Shown in pieces: positions 41,122-54,909 of a DNA stretch of 64,000 bases. Origin of the DNA: Lysobacter sp. BMK333-48F3 (GTDB taxonomy: Bacteria; Pseudomonadota; Gammaproteobacteria; Xanthomonadales; Xanthomonadaceae); assembly GCF_019733395.1 (NCBI RefSeq), contig NZ_JAIHOO010000001.1, forward strand, positions 4,280,983 through 4,344,982, in the 5' to 3' direction. Numbering within the stretch: the first letter of the stretch is position 1; each line of letters begins with the position of its first letter. Below the pieces are notes generated by a model that worked only from the letters and a program-made list of their open reading frames with translations, did not search any database and was not told the DNA's origin. Both the position numbers and the translations under genes were made by a program.

Positions 41122-42369
41122 ATGCGACCGCTCCCCCTCGAAATAGACGCCGCGCGACGCCCGCCGTTGGGCATGTCCGCCGCGGTTTTCCTGCGCGATT
41201 ACTGGCAAAAACGCCCGCTGCTGATCCGCAACGCCTTCCCCGGCTACCGCTCGCCGATCCAGCCCGAAGACCTGGCCGGCCTGGCCTGCGAAGACGGCGT
41301 GCTGGCGCGGCTCATCCAGCACGACCGCGCCAGCGATCGCTACTCGCTGCGCCACGGCCCGTTCGACGAAGCCGAGTTTCCCGGCCTTCCGACCCAGGAC
41401 TGGACCTTGCTGGTGCAGGACGTCGACAAATGGGACGCCGACGTCGCCGCGCTGTTGCCGGCGTTCGATTTCCTGCCGCGCTGGCGGATCGACGACATCA
41501 TGGTCTCCTTCGCCGCGCCGGGCGGCTCGGTCGGCGCCCACACCGACCAGTACGACGTGTTCCTGCTCCAGGCCCAGGGCCACCGGCGCTGGCAGATCGA
41601 CGCCCGCCCCGGCGCGCCGCAGGATTTCCGCCCCGACGCCGAGCTCAAGCTGCTGCGCGAATTCGAGCCCAGCCACGACTGGGTGCTCGGTCCCGGCGAC
41701 ATGCTCTACCTGCCGCCCGGCGTGCCCCACCACGGCGTCGCCGAGGACGCCTGCCTGACCTTCTCGGTCGGCATGCGCGCGCCGTCCGCGGCCGAGCTGA
41801 TGGGCGACTACATCGACACCCTCGCCGCAGAGGCCGACGAAAGCCTGCGCTACGCCGATCCGGACCTGGCGCCGCCGCGCGACCCCAACGAGATCGACGC
41901 CACCGCGATGGGCCGGGTGGTGGAAGCGTTGAACGTGCTGCGGATGAACGATCCCGACCGCCTCGGCGACTGGTTCGGCCGCTTCATCACCGTCTACCGT
42001 GCCGCCGGCGAGGTCTCCGCGGGCGGCGCGCCGGCGCGCTCGCGGATCGAGATCGAATGGGACCTGGAGCGCGGCGCCGGCCTGTGGCGCCACCCCTGGT
42101 CGCGGATGGCCTGGCGCCGCGCCCACCGCCGCGGCTCCGCCGCGCGGCTGTACGTCAGCGGCCAGGAATTCGCCCTGCCCGCGCGCGACGCCCAGGCCCT
42201 GGCCGGCGCGGCCGAACTCGACGCCGCGGCCTACTCGGCCTTGTCCGAGGCCGGGCGCGAGTGCGTGCTGGCGCTGATCGCCGGCGGCCATTACCGGCTC
42301 GGCCTGGACGAAGACGAAGATCAAGACGAGGCCGACGCCGGCCCGGACGGGGACGGAGAAGAACAATGA
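41122..42369 (+). CDS. roxA: Ribosomal protein L16 arginine hydroxylase (RoxA/YcfD-like cupin)
   Basis: A 2-oxoglutarate/Fe(II) oxygenase of 415 residues with a JmjC-like cupin. The iron ligands are H140 and D142 (GAHTDQYDVFLLQAQG) and H203 (LPPGVPHHG). The N-terminus FLRDYWQKRPLLIRNAFPG is the hallmark of the YcfD group, which hydroxylates an arginine of ribosomal protein L16. A C-terminal winged-helix part (about 300-390) and an acidic tail (DEDEDQDEADAGPDG) follow. The stop overlaps the next gene's start (ATGA), so the pair is translationally coupled. Confidence 0.88.
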   Translation: MRPLPLEIDAARRPPLGMSAAVFLRDYWQKRPLLIRNAFPGYRSPIQPEDLAGLACEDGVLARLIQHDRASDRYSLRHGPFDEAEFPGLPTQDWTLLVQDVDKWDADVAALLPAFDFLPRWRIDDIMVSFAAPGGSVGAHTDQYDVFLLQAQGHRRWQIDARPGAPQDFRPDAELKLLREFEPSHDWVLGPGDMLYLPPGVPHHGVAEDACLTFSVGMRAPSAAELMGDYIDTLAAEADESLRYADPDLAPPRDPNEIDATAMGRVVEALNVLRMNDPDRLGDWFGRFITVYRAAGEVSAGGAPARSRIEIEWDLERGAGLWRHPWSRMAWRRAHRRGSAARLYVSGQEFALPARDAQALAGAAELDAAAYSALSEAGRECVLALIAGGHYRLGLDEDEDQDEADAGPDGDGEEQ

Positions 42370-43271
42370 GCGCCGGGTTCCGGGTGGTCGAGGTCGAGGA
42401 CTACGCCGCCGCCCTGCCGGCCCTGCGCGCAGTGCGCGAGGCGGTGTTCGTGCAGGAGCAGCAGGTCCCGGCCGAGCTGGAACACGACCTCGCCGGCGAC
42501 CCGCAATGCCGGCACGTGCTGGCCCTGGACGCGCAGGACCGCCCGATCGGCACCGGCCGGCTGACCCCGGACCGGCGCATCGGCCGGCTCGCGGTGCTGG
42601 CCGCCTGGCGCGGCCGCGGCGTCGGCGAGGCCCTGCTGCAGGCCTTGATCGCCCAGGCCGCGGCGCTGGGCTGGCGCCGGCTGAACCTGCACGCACAGGC
42701 GCCGACGGTCGGCTTCTACGCCCGCCAGGGCTTCCTGCCGCACGGCCCGCGCTTCTTCGAAGCCGGGATCGAACACCAGGACATGCAGCGCCAGCTCGAC
42801 GGCCCCAGCCCGGTCGAGGACGCCGAGGCCGCCCTGGCGGCGCTGCTCGGCGCCGCCGCCGGCGCTCGCCGCGAGCTGTGGATCTACAGCCGCGAGCTCG
42901 ACCCCGGCCTGCTCGACCGCCCCGAGGCTCTGGCCGCGCTGCGCCGGCTGGCCACCGACGGCGGCCGCAGCCGGATCCTGTTGCAAGACCCGCAGGCGCC
43001 GCAGCGCGCCCTGGCGCCGCTGCTGGGCCTGGCCCAGCGCCTGCCCAGCGGCTTCGAATTCCGCGCGATCGAGGAGCCGGTCGACCTGGACTACGCCTCG
43101 GCCTACCTGGTCAACGACCGCGACGGCTGGTACTTCCGCCCGCTCGGCCACCGCTACGACGGCGAAGCCCGGATCGACGGCGGCGCCCGCGCCCGCCAGT
43201 TGCGCGCGCACTTCCTGCCGGTCTGGGAGCGCGCCCGGCCCTGCAGCGAGTTCCGCGCCCTGGGGATTTGA
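42366..43271 (+). CDS. GNAT acetyltransferase with C-terminal DUF7931-like domain
   Basis: A 301-residue protein. The N-terminal GNAT domain (about 1-145) has the acetyl-CoA loop VLAAWRGRGVGEALL near residue 75-90 and the ElaA/YjdJ-like start VREAVFVQEQQVPAELEHD. The C-terminal about 150 residues (ELWIYSRELDPGLLDRPEAL ... YLVNDRDGWYFRPLGHRYDG) look like DUF7931, a phospholipase-D-like nuclease-fold remnant without HKD motifs. It overlaps roxA by 4 bp. Substrate unknown; a ribosome-linked role would be only a guess from context. Confidence 0.82.
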   Translation: MSAGFRVVEVEDYAAALPALRAVREAVFVQEQQVPAELEHDLAGDPQCRHVLALDAQDRPIGTGRLTPDRRIGRLAVLAAWRGRGVGEALLQALIAQAAALGWRRLNLHAQAPTVGFYARQGFLPHGPRFFEAGIEHQDMQRQLDGPSPVEDAEAALAALLGAAAGARRELWIYSRELDPGLLDRPEALAALRRLATDGGRSRILLQDPQAPQRALAPLLGLAQRLPSGFEFRAIEEPVDLDYASAYLVNDRDGWYFRPLGHRYDGEARIDGGARARQLRAHFLPVWERARPCSEFRALGI

Positions 43272-43479
43272 CGGTGATGGGCCCCAGTCCGCGAATCTGA
43301 GGCCCGGCTAAACCGCGCCGGCCGCCCGCGCCGCCGCGCCGCCCCGGCTTGAAAGCCGGCGACGGCCCCCAAACTCCAGCGCATTGCCGGAACGGTCCGT
43401 ATCCCGCGCAGGGGCCGATAACGGCCCGAAACGGCCGCCTAGACGTAAGTAGTTATGCCGCTGGCCTTAACACTACCGT

Positions 43480-43485
43480 TATACT
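43480..43485 (+). promoter_or_regulatory. Candidate -10 box of the sucA promoter
   Basis: TATACT in a local AT-rich patch (43445-43500) of an otherwise GC-rich 296-bp gap. No good -35 is visible. The predicted transcription start near 43492 would leave the GTG at 43568 with a roughly 75-base leader. Confidence 0.4.
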
Positions 43486-43567
43486 TCCGATTCTTATGAG
43501 CGCCGACCGCCGCCCGCGTGCGCGCGACGCCGCTTCCGAACCTCCCCCTGAGTTTCCCGATGCCATC

Positions 43568-46396
<2,829 letters not shown>

Positions 46397-46463
46397 GGCG
46401 CTGGTTCTTCGAGTCGTACCCCTTACGCATACCCACATACAAGCAATCCAGGATGCCTGCCCC

Positions 46464-47657
46464 ATGAGCACCGAGATCAAAGTCCCCGTCCTTCCCGAGT
46501 CGGTCTCCGACGCCACGATCGCGACGTGGCACAAGAAGCCGGGCGATGCGGTCAAGCGCGACGAGAACCTGGTCGATCTGGAAACCGACAAGGTCGTGCT
46601 CGAAGTGCCCTCGCCGGTCGACGGCGTGCTCAAGGAAATCAAGTTCGAGGAAGGCGCGACCGTGACCAGCCAGCAGCTGATCGCGATCGTCGAGGCCGGC
46701 GCCGTCGCCGCCGCCGCGCCCGCCGCTCCGGTTCAGGCCGCAGCCGCCCCGGCCCCGGCCAAGACCGAAGCCGCCAAGCCGGCCGCTCCGGCCGCCGCCT
46801 CGGCCAACGACCAGCTGCCGCCGGGCGCGCGCTTCGCCGCCAACGTCCAGGGCGTCGACGCCGCCCAGGTCGAAGGCACCGGCCGCAAGGGCGCGGTGAC
46901 CAAGGAAGACATCGTCAACTACGCCAAGTCCGGCGGCGTCGGCGCGGCCGCCGGCCTGCGTCCGGAAGAGCGCGTGCCGATGACCCGCATGCGCGCCCGC
47001 ATCGCCGAGCGCCTGATGCAGTCGAAGAACTCGATCGCCATGCTGACCTCGTTCAACGAAGTCAACCTGGGCAAGGTCATGGCCATGCGCAAGGAGCTGG
47101 GCGAGACCTTCGAGAAGGCCAACGGCGTCAAGCTGGGCTTCATGAGCTTCTTCGCCAAGGCCGCGGCGAACGCGCTGCAGCGCCATCCGATCGTCAACGC
47201 CTCGGTCGACGGCAACGACGTCATCTACCACGGCTACTCCGACATCTCGATCGCCGTGTCGACCGACAAGGGCCTGGTGACCCCGGTCCTGCGCAACGTC
47301 GAGCGGATGGGCTTCGCCGACATCGAGAAGGCCATCGGCGACTACGCCAAGAAGGCCCGCGACGGCAAGCTGGCGCTGGAAGACCTGCAGGGCGGCACCT
47401 TCACCATCACCAACGGCGGCACCTTCGGCTCGCTGATGTCGACCCCGATCGTCAACCCGCCGCAGTCGGCCATCCTCGGCATGCACGCGATCAAGGAACG
47501 CGCCATCGTCGAGAACGGCCAGGTCGTCGCCGCGCCGATGATGTACATCGCGCTGTCCTACGACCACCGCATCATCGACGGCAAGGACGCGGTGCTGTTC
47601 CTGGTCGACATCAAGAACCAGCTGGAAAACCCGCACCGCATGCTGCTGGGAATGTAA
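46464..47657 (+). CDS. sucB: Dihydrolipoamide succinyltransferase (E2 of OGDH)
   Basis: Core of the 2-oxoglutarate dehydrogenase complex; transfers succinyl from the lipoyl arm to CoA. It has 397 residues: one lipoyl domain (1-78, lipoylated K43 in [11 protein letters not shown]), an Ala/Pro linker (about 80-115), the E3-binding domain (about 117-152, [32 protein letters not shown]), then the catalytic domain (about 170-397) ending with the active-site motif [15 protein letters not shown] 46464 follows AGGA. It lies 67 bp after sucA and 102 bp before lpd, the spacer with a GGGAAT repeat. Confidence 0.94.
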   Translation: MSTEIKVPVLPESVSDATIATWHKKPGDAVKRDENLVDLETDKVVLEVPSPVDGVLKEIKFEEGATVTSQQLIAIVEAGAVAAAAPAAPVQAAAAPAPAKTEAAKPAAPAAASANDQLPPGARFAANVQGVDAAQVEGTGRKGAVTKEDIVNYAKSGGVGAAAGLRPEERVPMTRMRARIAERLMQSKNSIAMLTSFNEVNLGKVMAMRKELGETFEKANGVKLGFMSFFAKAAANALQRHPIVNASVDGNDVIYHGYSDISIAVSTDKGLVTPVLRNVERMGFADIEKAIGDYAKKARDGKLALEDLQGGTFTITNGGTFGSLMSTPIVNPPQSAILGMHAIKERAIVENGQVVAAPMMYIALSYDHRIIDGKDAVLFLVDIKNQLENPHRMLLGM

Positions 47658-49190
<1,533 letters not shown>

Positions 49191-49402
49191 GCCGGGAATC
49201 GGGAATGGAGAATCGGGAATCGGAACAGCGCGACGCGCTAGTCCGGTTCCCGATTCGCTTTTGGGGCTTGGGATCGGGAATGGGGAATCGGGAATAGGGA
49301 ATCGCAAGAACCCTTCTCGATCCACCCGCCCACTCCCCCCGGATCTTTCCCGCACTCGGCTCTTACGACTCCCGACTCCCGATTCCCGATTCCCCATTCC
49401 CG
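49191..49402. repeat. GGGAAT-type repeats between lpd and the LOG gene (two inverted pairs)
   Basis: Two groups: about 49191-49230 and 49241-49256 (GGGAATCGGGAATGGAG against GGTTCCCGATTCGC), and 49268-49306 with 49366-49402 (GGGATCGGGAATGGGG against its complement). The gap (49191-49410) is almost entirely made of this repeat. The last arm ends eight bases before the ATG at 49411. Confidence 0.75.
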
Positions 49403-49410
49403 GCTCCACG

Positions 49411-50004
<594 letters not shown>

Positions 50005-50088
50005 GCTGCAGCGTCCGCCCCGGCCGGAACCGCGCGGACCCGCCGCGCGAACCGGCCCGGGCCTATTCGGATACAGGAGTGCCCGACC

Positions 50089-50739
50089 ATGCGCGCGATC
50101 TCAGCGCCGCTCGCCTTGCTGACCCTGTCCCTGCTGTGCGCCTGCCACCCGGCATCGCGCGGCGGCGCCAGCGCGATGGAGGACACCATCGTCGAGGTCG
50201 AACGCGACGGTGGCGGCGACGGCAGTCCGGTCTATCGCCTGCGCATCGACGGCAACGGCATCGCCCTGTTCGGCGCGCGCGATTTCACCGGTCGCCATCC
50301 GCTGCGCCAGTCGACCGGCGAAGTCGCGGCCGTGCACCAACTCGACGAGGCCCAGCATGTCGCCCTGGTCGGGCTGCTGCACTCGCAGGCCTACGCCGCC
50401 TTGGCGCCCCGCTATGAAGCCGCCGTCTCCGACGGGCCCAGGACCACGATCACGGTGTCCACACCCGCGGGCGTGCGCCGCGTGACCCGCTATGCCGTCG
50501 CCTGCCTGCGCGACAGCCGCGAACCGCAGGCGTTGCCCGCCACGACCGTCCATGCCGGCTCGCGCTTCGTGCCGGACGTGTTCTGCGAGGCCGTCGACCT
50601 GATCGAGAACGCCAGCTGCGCCGGCTACTGGTCGGCGCAGACCCGGCCGCCCGCCGATCGCGACGATCCGCGCCTGTCGCCGCCGCCACGCTGCCGCCTG
50701 CCGACCCAGCGCGGCGCCGGCGCGGCACCGATTCTCTGA
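50089..50739 (+). CDS. DUF6438-like lipoprotein
   Basis: A 216-residue predicted lipoprotein with a hydrophobic signal and lipobox LCAC (C19 in LLTLSLLCACHP). After a short linker comes a domain with paired strands (VYRLRIDGNGIALFGARDFTGRHP ... TTITVSTPAGVRRVTRYAVACLRD) that resembles DUF6438 proteins. A proline-rich tail ends it. RBS CAGGAG is present upstream of ATG 50089. The function of DUF6438 is unknown. It is probably a single-gene unit. Confidence 0.68.
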   Translation: MRAISAPLALLTLSLLCACHPASRGGASAMEDTIVEVERDGGGDGSPVYRLRIDGNGIALFGARDFTGRHPLRQSTGEVAAVHQLDEAQHVALVGLLHSQAYAALAPRYEAAVSDGPRTTITVSTPAGVRRVTRYAVACLRDSREPQALPATTVHAGSRFVPDVFCEAVDLIENASCAGYWSAQTRPPADRDDPRLSPPPRCRLPTQRGAGAAPIL

Positions 50740-50971
50740 TCCGCAGGCTGTTCGATCCGCAAGGCGCCGAGCGGGCCTGCCGTTGCGCCGCTGCGCCTGC
50801 CGGCGCGCACACCGGCCCGCGCGCCGGCGAGGCTTTGCCGGCACGGGCGGAACCGAACGCGCGCGCGCGCTCCGCGACGCCTGCCCCGATCGCTCCGGCG
50901 CGCTCGGCTATCATCGCGCTTCTCTCTCGCCCGCGGCCGCAGCGCCGCGCGCCATCGGACGGACCGACGCC

Positions 50972-51964
50972 ATGCCCCTGCCCGCCTCGTTCAACGCCTT
51001 CCGCATCCACAACGACGCCGCCGGCTACCGCGGCGGCATCGAAGCGGTCGGCATCGACGACCTCGCGCCCGGCGAGGTGGTGATCAAGACCGCCTATTCC
51101 TCGATCAACTACAAGGACGCCCTGGCCGGCACCGGCGAAGGCAAGATCCTGCGCCGCTTTCCGCTGGTCGGCGGCATCGACGTCGCCGGCCACGTGGTCG
51201 CCTCGACCGATCCGCGCTTCAAGGAAGGCGATGCGGTGCTGACCACCGGCTGCGGCCTCAGCGAGACCCGCGACGGCGGCTACAGCGAGTACGCGCGGCT
51301 GGAAGCGCAGTGGACGATCGCGCTGCCGCCCGGGTTGAGCCTGCGCGAGAGCATGATCCTCGGCACCGCCGGCTTCACCGCCGCGCTGGCCCTGCACCGC
51401 ATGCTCGACAACCGCCAGACCCCGGAACTGGGCCCGCTGGCGGTGACCGGCGCCAGCGGCGGGGTCGGTTCGCTGGCGCTGGACATCTTCAGCCGCGCCG
51501 GCTTCGAGGTGCATGCGATCAGCGGCAAGGCCGATCAGGCCGATTACCTCAAGAGCATCGGCGCCAGCCAGGTGCTCGGCCGCGACGCCCTGCAGACCGC
51601 GCGGCCGATGGAATCGGCGCGCTTCGGCGGCGGCCTGGACAACGTCGGCGGGCCGATGTTGGCCAGCCTGCTGGCGCAGACCGCGCCCTACGGCAACGTC
51701 GCCACCGCCGGCCTCGCCGCCAGCCACGAGTTGGCGACCACGGTGATGCCCTTCATCATCCGCGGCGTGTCCCTGCTCGGGGTGGCCTCGGCCGGCACCG
51801 CGCGCGAGATCCGCGACGAGATCTGGCAGCGCCTGGGCAGCGACTGGAAGCCGCGCCACCTGGAGCGGATCCGCACCCGCGAAGTGCCTTTGAGCGGGTT
51901 GGCCGAGGTCTTCTCCGGCATGCTTTCGGGCGGTTCGCTGGGCCGGACCCTCGTCGTGATCTAG
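50972..51964 (+). CDS. acuI: Acrylyl-CoA reductase/YhdH-type quinone oxidoreductase
   Basis: Zinc-free medium-chain dehydrogenase of 330 residues in the YhdH/AcuI group, which reduces acryloyl-CoA with NADPH. N-terminal catalytic-domain motif SSINYKDALAGTG is intact, as are the Rossmann motif TGASGGVGSLA at about 150 and the GTAGFTAALAL helix. It starts at ATG 50972. A weak TATCAT at 50909-50914 may be a -10 box. AcuI detoxifies acryloyl-CoA; physiological role here is inferred. The 232-bp gap upstream is otherwise without signals. Confidence 0.87.
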   Translation: MPLPASFNAFRIHNDAAGYRGGIEAVGIDDLAPGEVVIKTAYSSINYKDALAGTGEGKILRRFPLVGGIDVAGHVVASTDPRFKEGDAVLTTGCGLSETRDGGYSEYARLEAQWTIALPPGLSLRESMILGTAGFTAALALHRMLDNRQTPELGPLAVTGASGGVGSLALDIFSRAGFEVHAISGKADQADYLKSIGASQVLGRDALQTARPMESARFGGGLDNVGGPMLASLLAQTAPYGNVATAGLAASHELATTVMPFIIRGVSLLGVASAGTAREIRDEIWQRLGSDWKPRHLERIRTREVPLSGLAEVFSGMLSGGSLGRTLVVI

Positions 51965-51970
51965 TTGGCA

Positions 51971-51998
51971 TTGCAGCGGCGCGGCGCGTCGTTACAAT
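51971..51998 (+). promoter_or_regulatory. Promoter of the PilH-like receiver gene
   Basis: -35 TTGCAG (51971-51976), a 16-bp spacer, -10 TACAAT (51993-51998). The predicted start lies about 20 bp before the ATG at 52025, which has GGGGGA as RBS. Confidence 0.55.
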
Positions 51999-52024
51999 CG
52001 GCCGCAGATATTTGGGGGAATCAC

Positions 52025-52396
52025 ATGGCGCGCATTCTGATCGTCGACGACTCGCCGTCCCAGCTGATGGGCATCCGTCGCATCGTCGAAAAACTGGGGC
52101 ACGAGGCCTTGACCGCGGAAGACGGCGCCGCCGGCGTCGAGGCGGCCAAGCGCGAGCTGCCCGACCTGATACTGATGGACGTGGTGATGCCCAACCTCAA
52201 CGGCTTCCAGGCCACGCGCTCGATCTGCCGCGAGCCGACCACCAAGCACATCCCGATCGTGCTGGTCACCACCAAGGACCAGGACACCGACCGCGTCTGG
52301 GGCATGCGCCAGGGCGCCAAGGCCTATATCACCAAGCCGTTCAGCGAAACCGACCTGTCGGAAATCATCGGCCAGCTGCTGCCGTCGGCGGCCTGA
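52025..52396 (+). CDS. pilH: Single-domain response regulator, PilH-like
   Basis: A 123-residue receiver domain alone. Phosphoacceptor D52 (LILMDVVMPN), acidic pair D8/D9, T82-T83 region (VLVTTKDQ), and K104 (YITKPF) are all present. It resembles PilH of the twitching-motility (Pil-Chp) system. The other Pil-Chp genes are not in the window, so the name is a best match rather than proof. Promoter, strong RBS and terminator (52444) are all visible: it is a stand-alone transcription unit. Confidence 0.8.
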   Translation: MARILIVDDSPSQLMGIRRIVEKLGHEALTAEDGAAGVEAAKRELPDLILMDVVMPNLNGFQATRSICREPTTKHIPIVLVTTKDQDTDRVWGMRQGAKAYITKPFSETDLSEIIGQLLPSAA

Positions 52397-52443
52397 ACGG
52401 GCGACCAGCGCCAGCGCTGCGCGCAGCTCGCGATACAGAAAAG

Positions 52444-52467
52444 TCCCGGCCGTAGCCGGGATTTTTC
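52444..52467 (+). terminator. Rho-independent terminator after the PilH-like gene
   Basis: TCCCGGC-CGTA-GCCGGGA followed by TTTTTC. The stem is flanked by AAAAG on the left, so on the minus strand it could also stop the convergent cbpA-type gene (stop at 52511). Confidence 0.85.
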
Positions 52468-52510
52468 GTTTCCGTCGCGCATCGCGCGGCGGCGACCTGC
52501 CGCGGCGCGC

Positions 52511-53416
52511 TCAGTCCCGCCGCCATTCCTCGCCGAACGCGGCGCGCAGGCCCTCGTAGGCGTCGCGCTGGGCCTCGTTGTCGGGCTTGGGCGCCAGCAC
52601 TTCCAGTTCGACGATCTGGTCGCCCGAGGGGCTACCGGGCAGGCCGCGGCCGCGCAGGCGCAGCTTGCGTCCGGCTTCGGAGGCGGCGGGGATCTTCAGT
52701 TCGACCGCGCCGCCCAGGGTCGGCACGCTGATCGTGGCGCCGAGCGCGGCCTCCCACGGCGCCAGCGGCAGCACGTGGACCACGTTGCGGCCGTCGACTT
52801 CGAACTGCGGATGGGCGGCGTATTCGATCTCCAGCAGCAGGTCGCCGTGCGCGCCCTGGCCGGCCAGGCGGATCAGCTGGCCCGGCCGGATGCCCTTGGG
52901 CACGCGCACGTCCAGGGTCTTGTTGTTGACCGAAATGCGCACGCTGCCGCCGTCGTAGACGGTTTCCAGCGACACCGCCAGCTTGGCCCGGGTGTCGCCG
53001 CGCGGCGGCGCGCTGCGCCCGGCCTGGCCGGCGAAACCGCCGCCCGCCGAACGGCCGCGGCCGAACAGGTTCTCGAAGAAGTCGCTGAAACCGCCGCCCG
53101 CGCCGCCGCCGGCGAAGATCTCCTCGAAATCGACCCCGCCGCCGCCGTAGCCGCCGCCGAACCCGCCCGGCGGCGGCTGCACTTCGTCGCCGGGGCGGTA
53201 GCCGCGCGCGCGCAACTGATCGTAGGCGGCGCGCTTGGCCGGGTCGCGCAGCGCCTCGTAGGCCTCGTTGACGGCCTTGAACTTGTCCTCCGCGCCGGCC
53301 TCCTTGCTGACGTCGGGGTGGTACTTGCGCGCCAGGCGCCGATAGGCCGTCTTGATCTCGGCCTCGCCCGCGCTCGGCTCCAGGCCGAGGGTTTCGTAAT
53401 AATCCTTGAACTGCAT
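52511..53416 (-). CDS. cbpA: DnaJ-type co-chaperone, CbpA-like
   Basis: Stimulates DnaK ATPase. It has 301 residues. J-domain (1-70, HPD in YHPDVSKE), Gly/Phe-rich linker (about 75-135), then the C-terminal substrate-binding domains (about 140-300). The zinc-finger cysteines of DnaJ are absent, so it is a type II/CbpA protein. Start ATG 53416 has GGAG seven bases upstream. A sigma-32-like promoter at 53491-53519 is possible. Confidence 0.88.
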   Translation of the reverse strand: MQFKDYYETLGLEPSAGEAEIKTAYRRLARKYHPDVSKEAGAEDKFKAVNEAYEALRDPAKRAAYDQLRARGYRPGDEVQPPPGGFGGGYGGGGVDFEEIFAGGGAGGGFSDFFENLFGRGRSAGGGFAGQAGRSAPPRGDTRAKLAVSLETVYDGGSVRISVNNKTLDVRVPKGIRPGQLIRLAGQGAHGDLLLEIEYAAHPQFEVDGRNVVHVLPLAPWEAALGATISVPTLGGAVELKIPAASEAGRKLRLRGRGLPGSPSGDQIVELEVLAPKPDNEAQRDAYEGLRAAFGEEWRRD

Positions 53417-53490
53417 CGCTCGCTCCCGACTCGCAACCGCCAGCGCCGGCGTACTGAACTCACGCCGCCTTGACGCATCATTAAGCGGAC

Positions 53491-53519
53491 AGCATGGCGG
53501 CGCCGGGCGCGATTTCAAG
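53491..53519 (-). promoter_or_regulatory. Possible heat-shock (sigma-32-like) promoter of the cbpA-type gene
   Basis: On the minus strand CTTGAA, 15 bases, then GCCATGCT, resembling the sigma-32 boxes CTTGAA and CCCATnT. It lies about 75 bp before the start. The match at the -10 is imperfect. Confidence 0.3.
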
Positions 53520-53579
53520 TCGCCTTGACGCGGCATTAGCGCCGCCTGCCTAGACTCGACCCCATCACAGGAGAAACCC

Positions 53580-54056
53580 ATGAGCATCCAGGTCGGCGAA
53601 CGCCTGCCCGAAGTCGTACTCAAGCGCATCAACGACGGCGTCGAGAGCGTGGACACCCGCGCCCTGTTCGACGGCCGCAAGGCCGTGCTGTTCGCCGTGC
53701 CCGGCGCTTTCACCCCGACCTGTTCGGAAAAGCACCTGCCCGGCTTCGTCGAGCACTTCCAGCAGTTCCGCGACAAGGGCATCGAAGTGGCCTGCATGGC
53801 CGTCAACGACCCCTTCGTCATGCAGGCCTGGGCCAAGAGCCAGCACGTGCCCGACGGGCTGATGATGCTGTCCGACGGCAACGGCGATTTCACCCGCGCG
53901 CTCGGCCTGGAACTGGATGCCAGCGCCTACGGCATGGGCATCCGCGCCAAGCGCTTCGCCCTGTACGCCGAAGACGGCGTGGTCAAGCAACTCCACGTCG
54001 AGGCGCCCGGCGAATACAAGGTGTCTTCGGCCGAGCACCTGCTCGCATCGATCTGA
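53580..54056 (+). CDS. Peroxiredoxin, Prx5 type
   Basis: Thiol peroxidase of 158 residues. Catalytic motif PGAFTPTC has the peroxidatic C48 and T45. A second Cys (C72 in VACMAVND) is a resolving-cysteine candidate but not the classical Prx5 position. The fold matches human Prx5/yeast Ahp1-like proteins (GERLPEVVLKRI N-terminus). Reductant, probably glutaredoxin or thioredoxin, cannot be read. RBS AGGAG is present before the ATG. The ferritin-like gene follows 105 bp later. Confidence 0.9.
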   Translation: MSIQVGERLPEVVLKRINDGVESVDTRALFDGRKAVLFAVPGAFTPTCSEKHLPGFVEHFQQFRDKGIEVACMAVNDPFVMQAWAKSQHVPDGLMMLSDGNGDFTRALGLELDASAYGMGIRAKRFALYAEDGVVKQLHVEAPGEYKVSSAEHLLASI

Positions 54057-54161
54057 CCCGGTCCGCGGCCGCGCGACCGGTTCGCGCGGCCGCCGTACTT
54101 CCTTCCCACCCTTGCACGCCGAGGTCCACCGCCCCACTTCCCCCACCGCCAGGAGGCCGCC

Positions 54162-54728
54162 ATGCCTGCCAAGCCCATGCGCAAGAACGACGCGTCCGCG
54201 TTCGTCACCGACCTTGCGACCATCCGCGCCCGCGCCCGCCAGCACATCGAGGACGGCGCGATCACCGCCAGCTACACCGCCGACCGCGGCGCGGTGATCA
54301 AGCTGCTCAACGAAGCCCTGGCGACCGAGATCGTCTGCGTGCTGCGCTACAAGCGCCACTACTTCATGGCCAGCGGCCTGATGGCCGACGCGGTCAAGGC
54401 CGAATTCCTCGAGCACGCCAACGAAGAGCAGGCCCACGCCGACCGCATCGCCGAGCGGATCGTGCAACTGGGCGGCGAGCCCGACCTCAACCCCGACGTG
54501 CTGTCCAAGCACGCCCACGCCGAGTACGTCGAAGGCAGCGACCTGCGCGACATGGTCAAGGAGGACCTGGTCGCCGAACGCATCGCCATCGACAGCTATC
54601 GCGAGATCATCCGCTTCGTCGGCGACCGCGACACCACCACCAAGCGGCTGATGGAAGACATCCTGGCCCAGGAAGAGGAGCACGCCGACGAACTGGCCGA
54701 CCTGCTCGACGGCTGGACCGGCAAGTAA
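54162..54728 (+). CDS. Ferritin-like diiron protein (bacterioferritin-related)
   Basis: Four-helix-bundle iron protein of 188 residues. Diiron ligands are the first helix glutamate (EIVCVLRYKRHYF), EEQAHADRI (Glu-x2-His pattern), EDLVAERIAIDSY and EEEHADEL, all in the expected helix order. No haem Met of Bfr can be assigned. AGGAGG gives a strong RBS. It probably stores iron or sequesters ferrous iron and peroxide, fitting the peroxiredoxin gene just upstream. Confidence 0.83.
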   Translation: MPAKPMRKNDASAFVTDLATIRARARQHIEDGAITASYTADRGAVIKLLNEALATEIVCVLRYKRHYFMASGLMADAVKAEFLEHANEEQAHADRIAERIVQLGGEPDLNPDVLSKHAHAEYVEGSDLRDMVKEDLVAERIAIDSYREIIRFVGDRDTTTKRLMEDILAQEEEHADELADLLDGWTGK

Positions 54729-54736
54729 GCGCCCCT

Positions 54737-54909
54737 GTAGGAGCGATGTCCGACGGGATTTCTTCCGGTCGCAAGCGGCGGCCGCCGAGGCGGCGTATGC
54801 AAGCGACCTTTCCGCAGCCCGGGTCGTTGGCGAGTTCTGTCGCTGCCGGGCTTCGGATGACACGCTGTCGAACACCGCTTCGGTTGGTCGCGGCTCACGC
54901 CGCTCCTAC
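54737..54909. repeat. GTAG-type REP pair around the ferritin/flavoprotein boundary
   Basis: A long-subtype REP at 54737-54782 (GTAGGAGCGATGTCCGACGGG with TTTCTTCCGGTCGC) faces an inverted short one at 54886-54909. The inverted copy contains the stop codon (54895-54897) and last codons of the minus-strand flavodoxin gene. Confidence 0.75.

Noticed and set aside
43496..43567. ATG at 43496 as the sucA start
   Set aside because: It would lie only a few bases from the likely transcription start and add 24 Arg/Pro-rich residues outside the family; the GTG at 43568 fits the family N-terminus.
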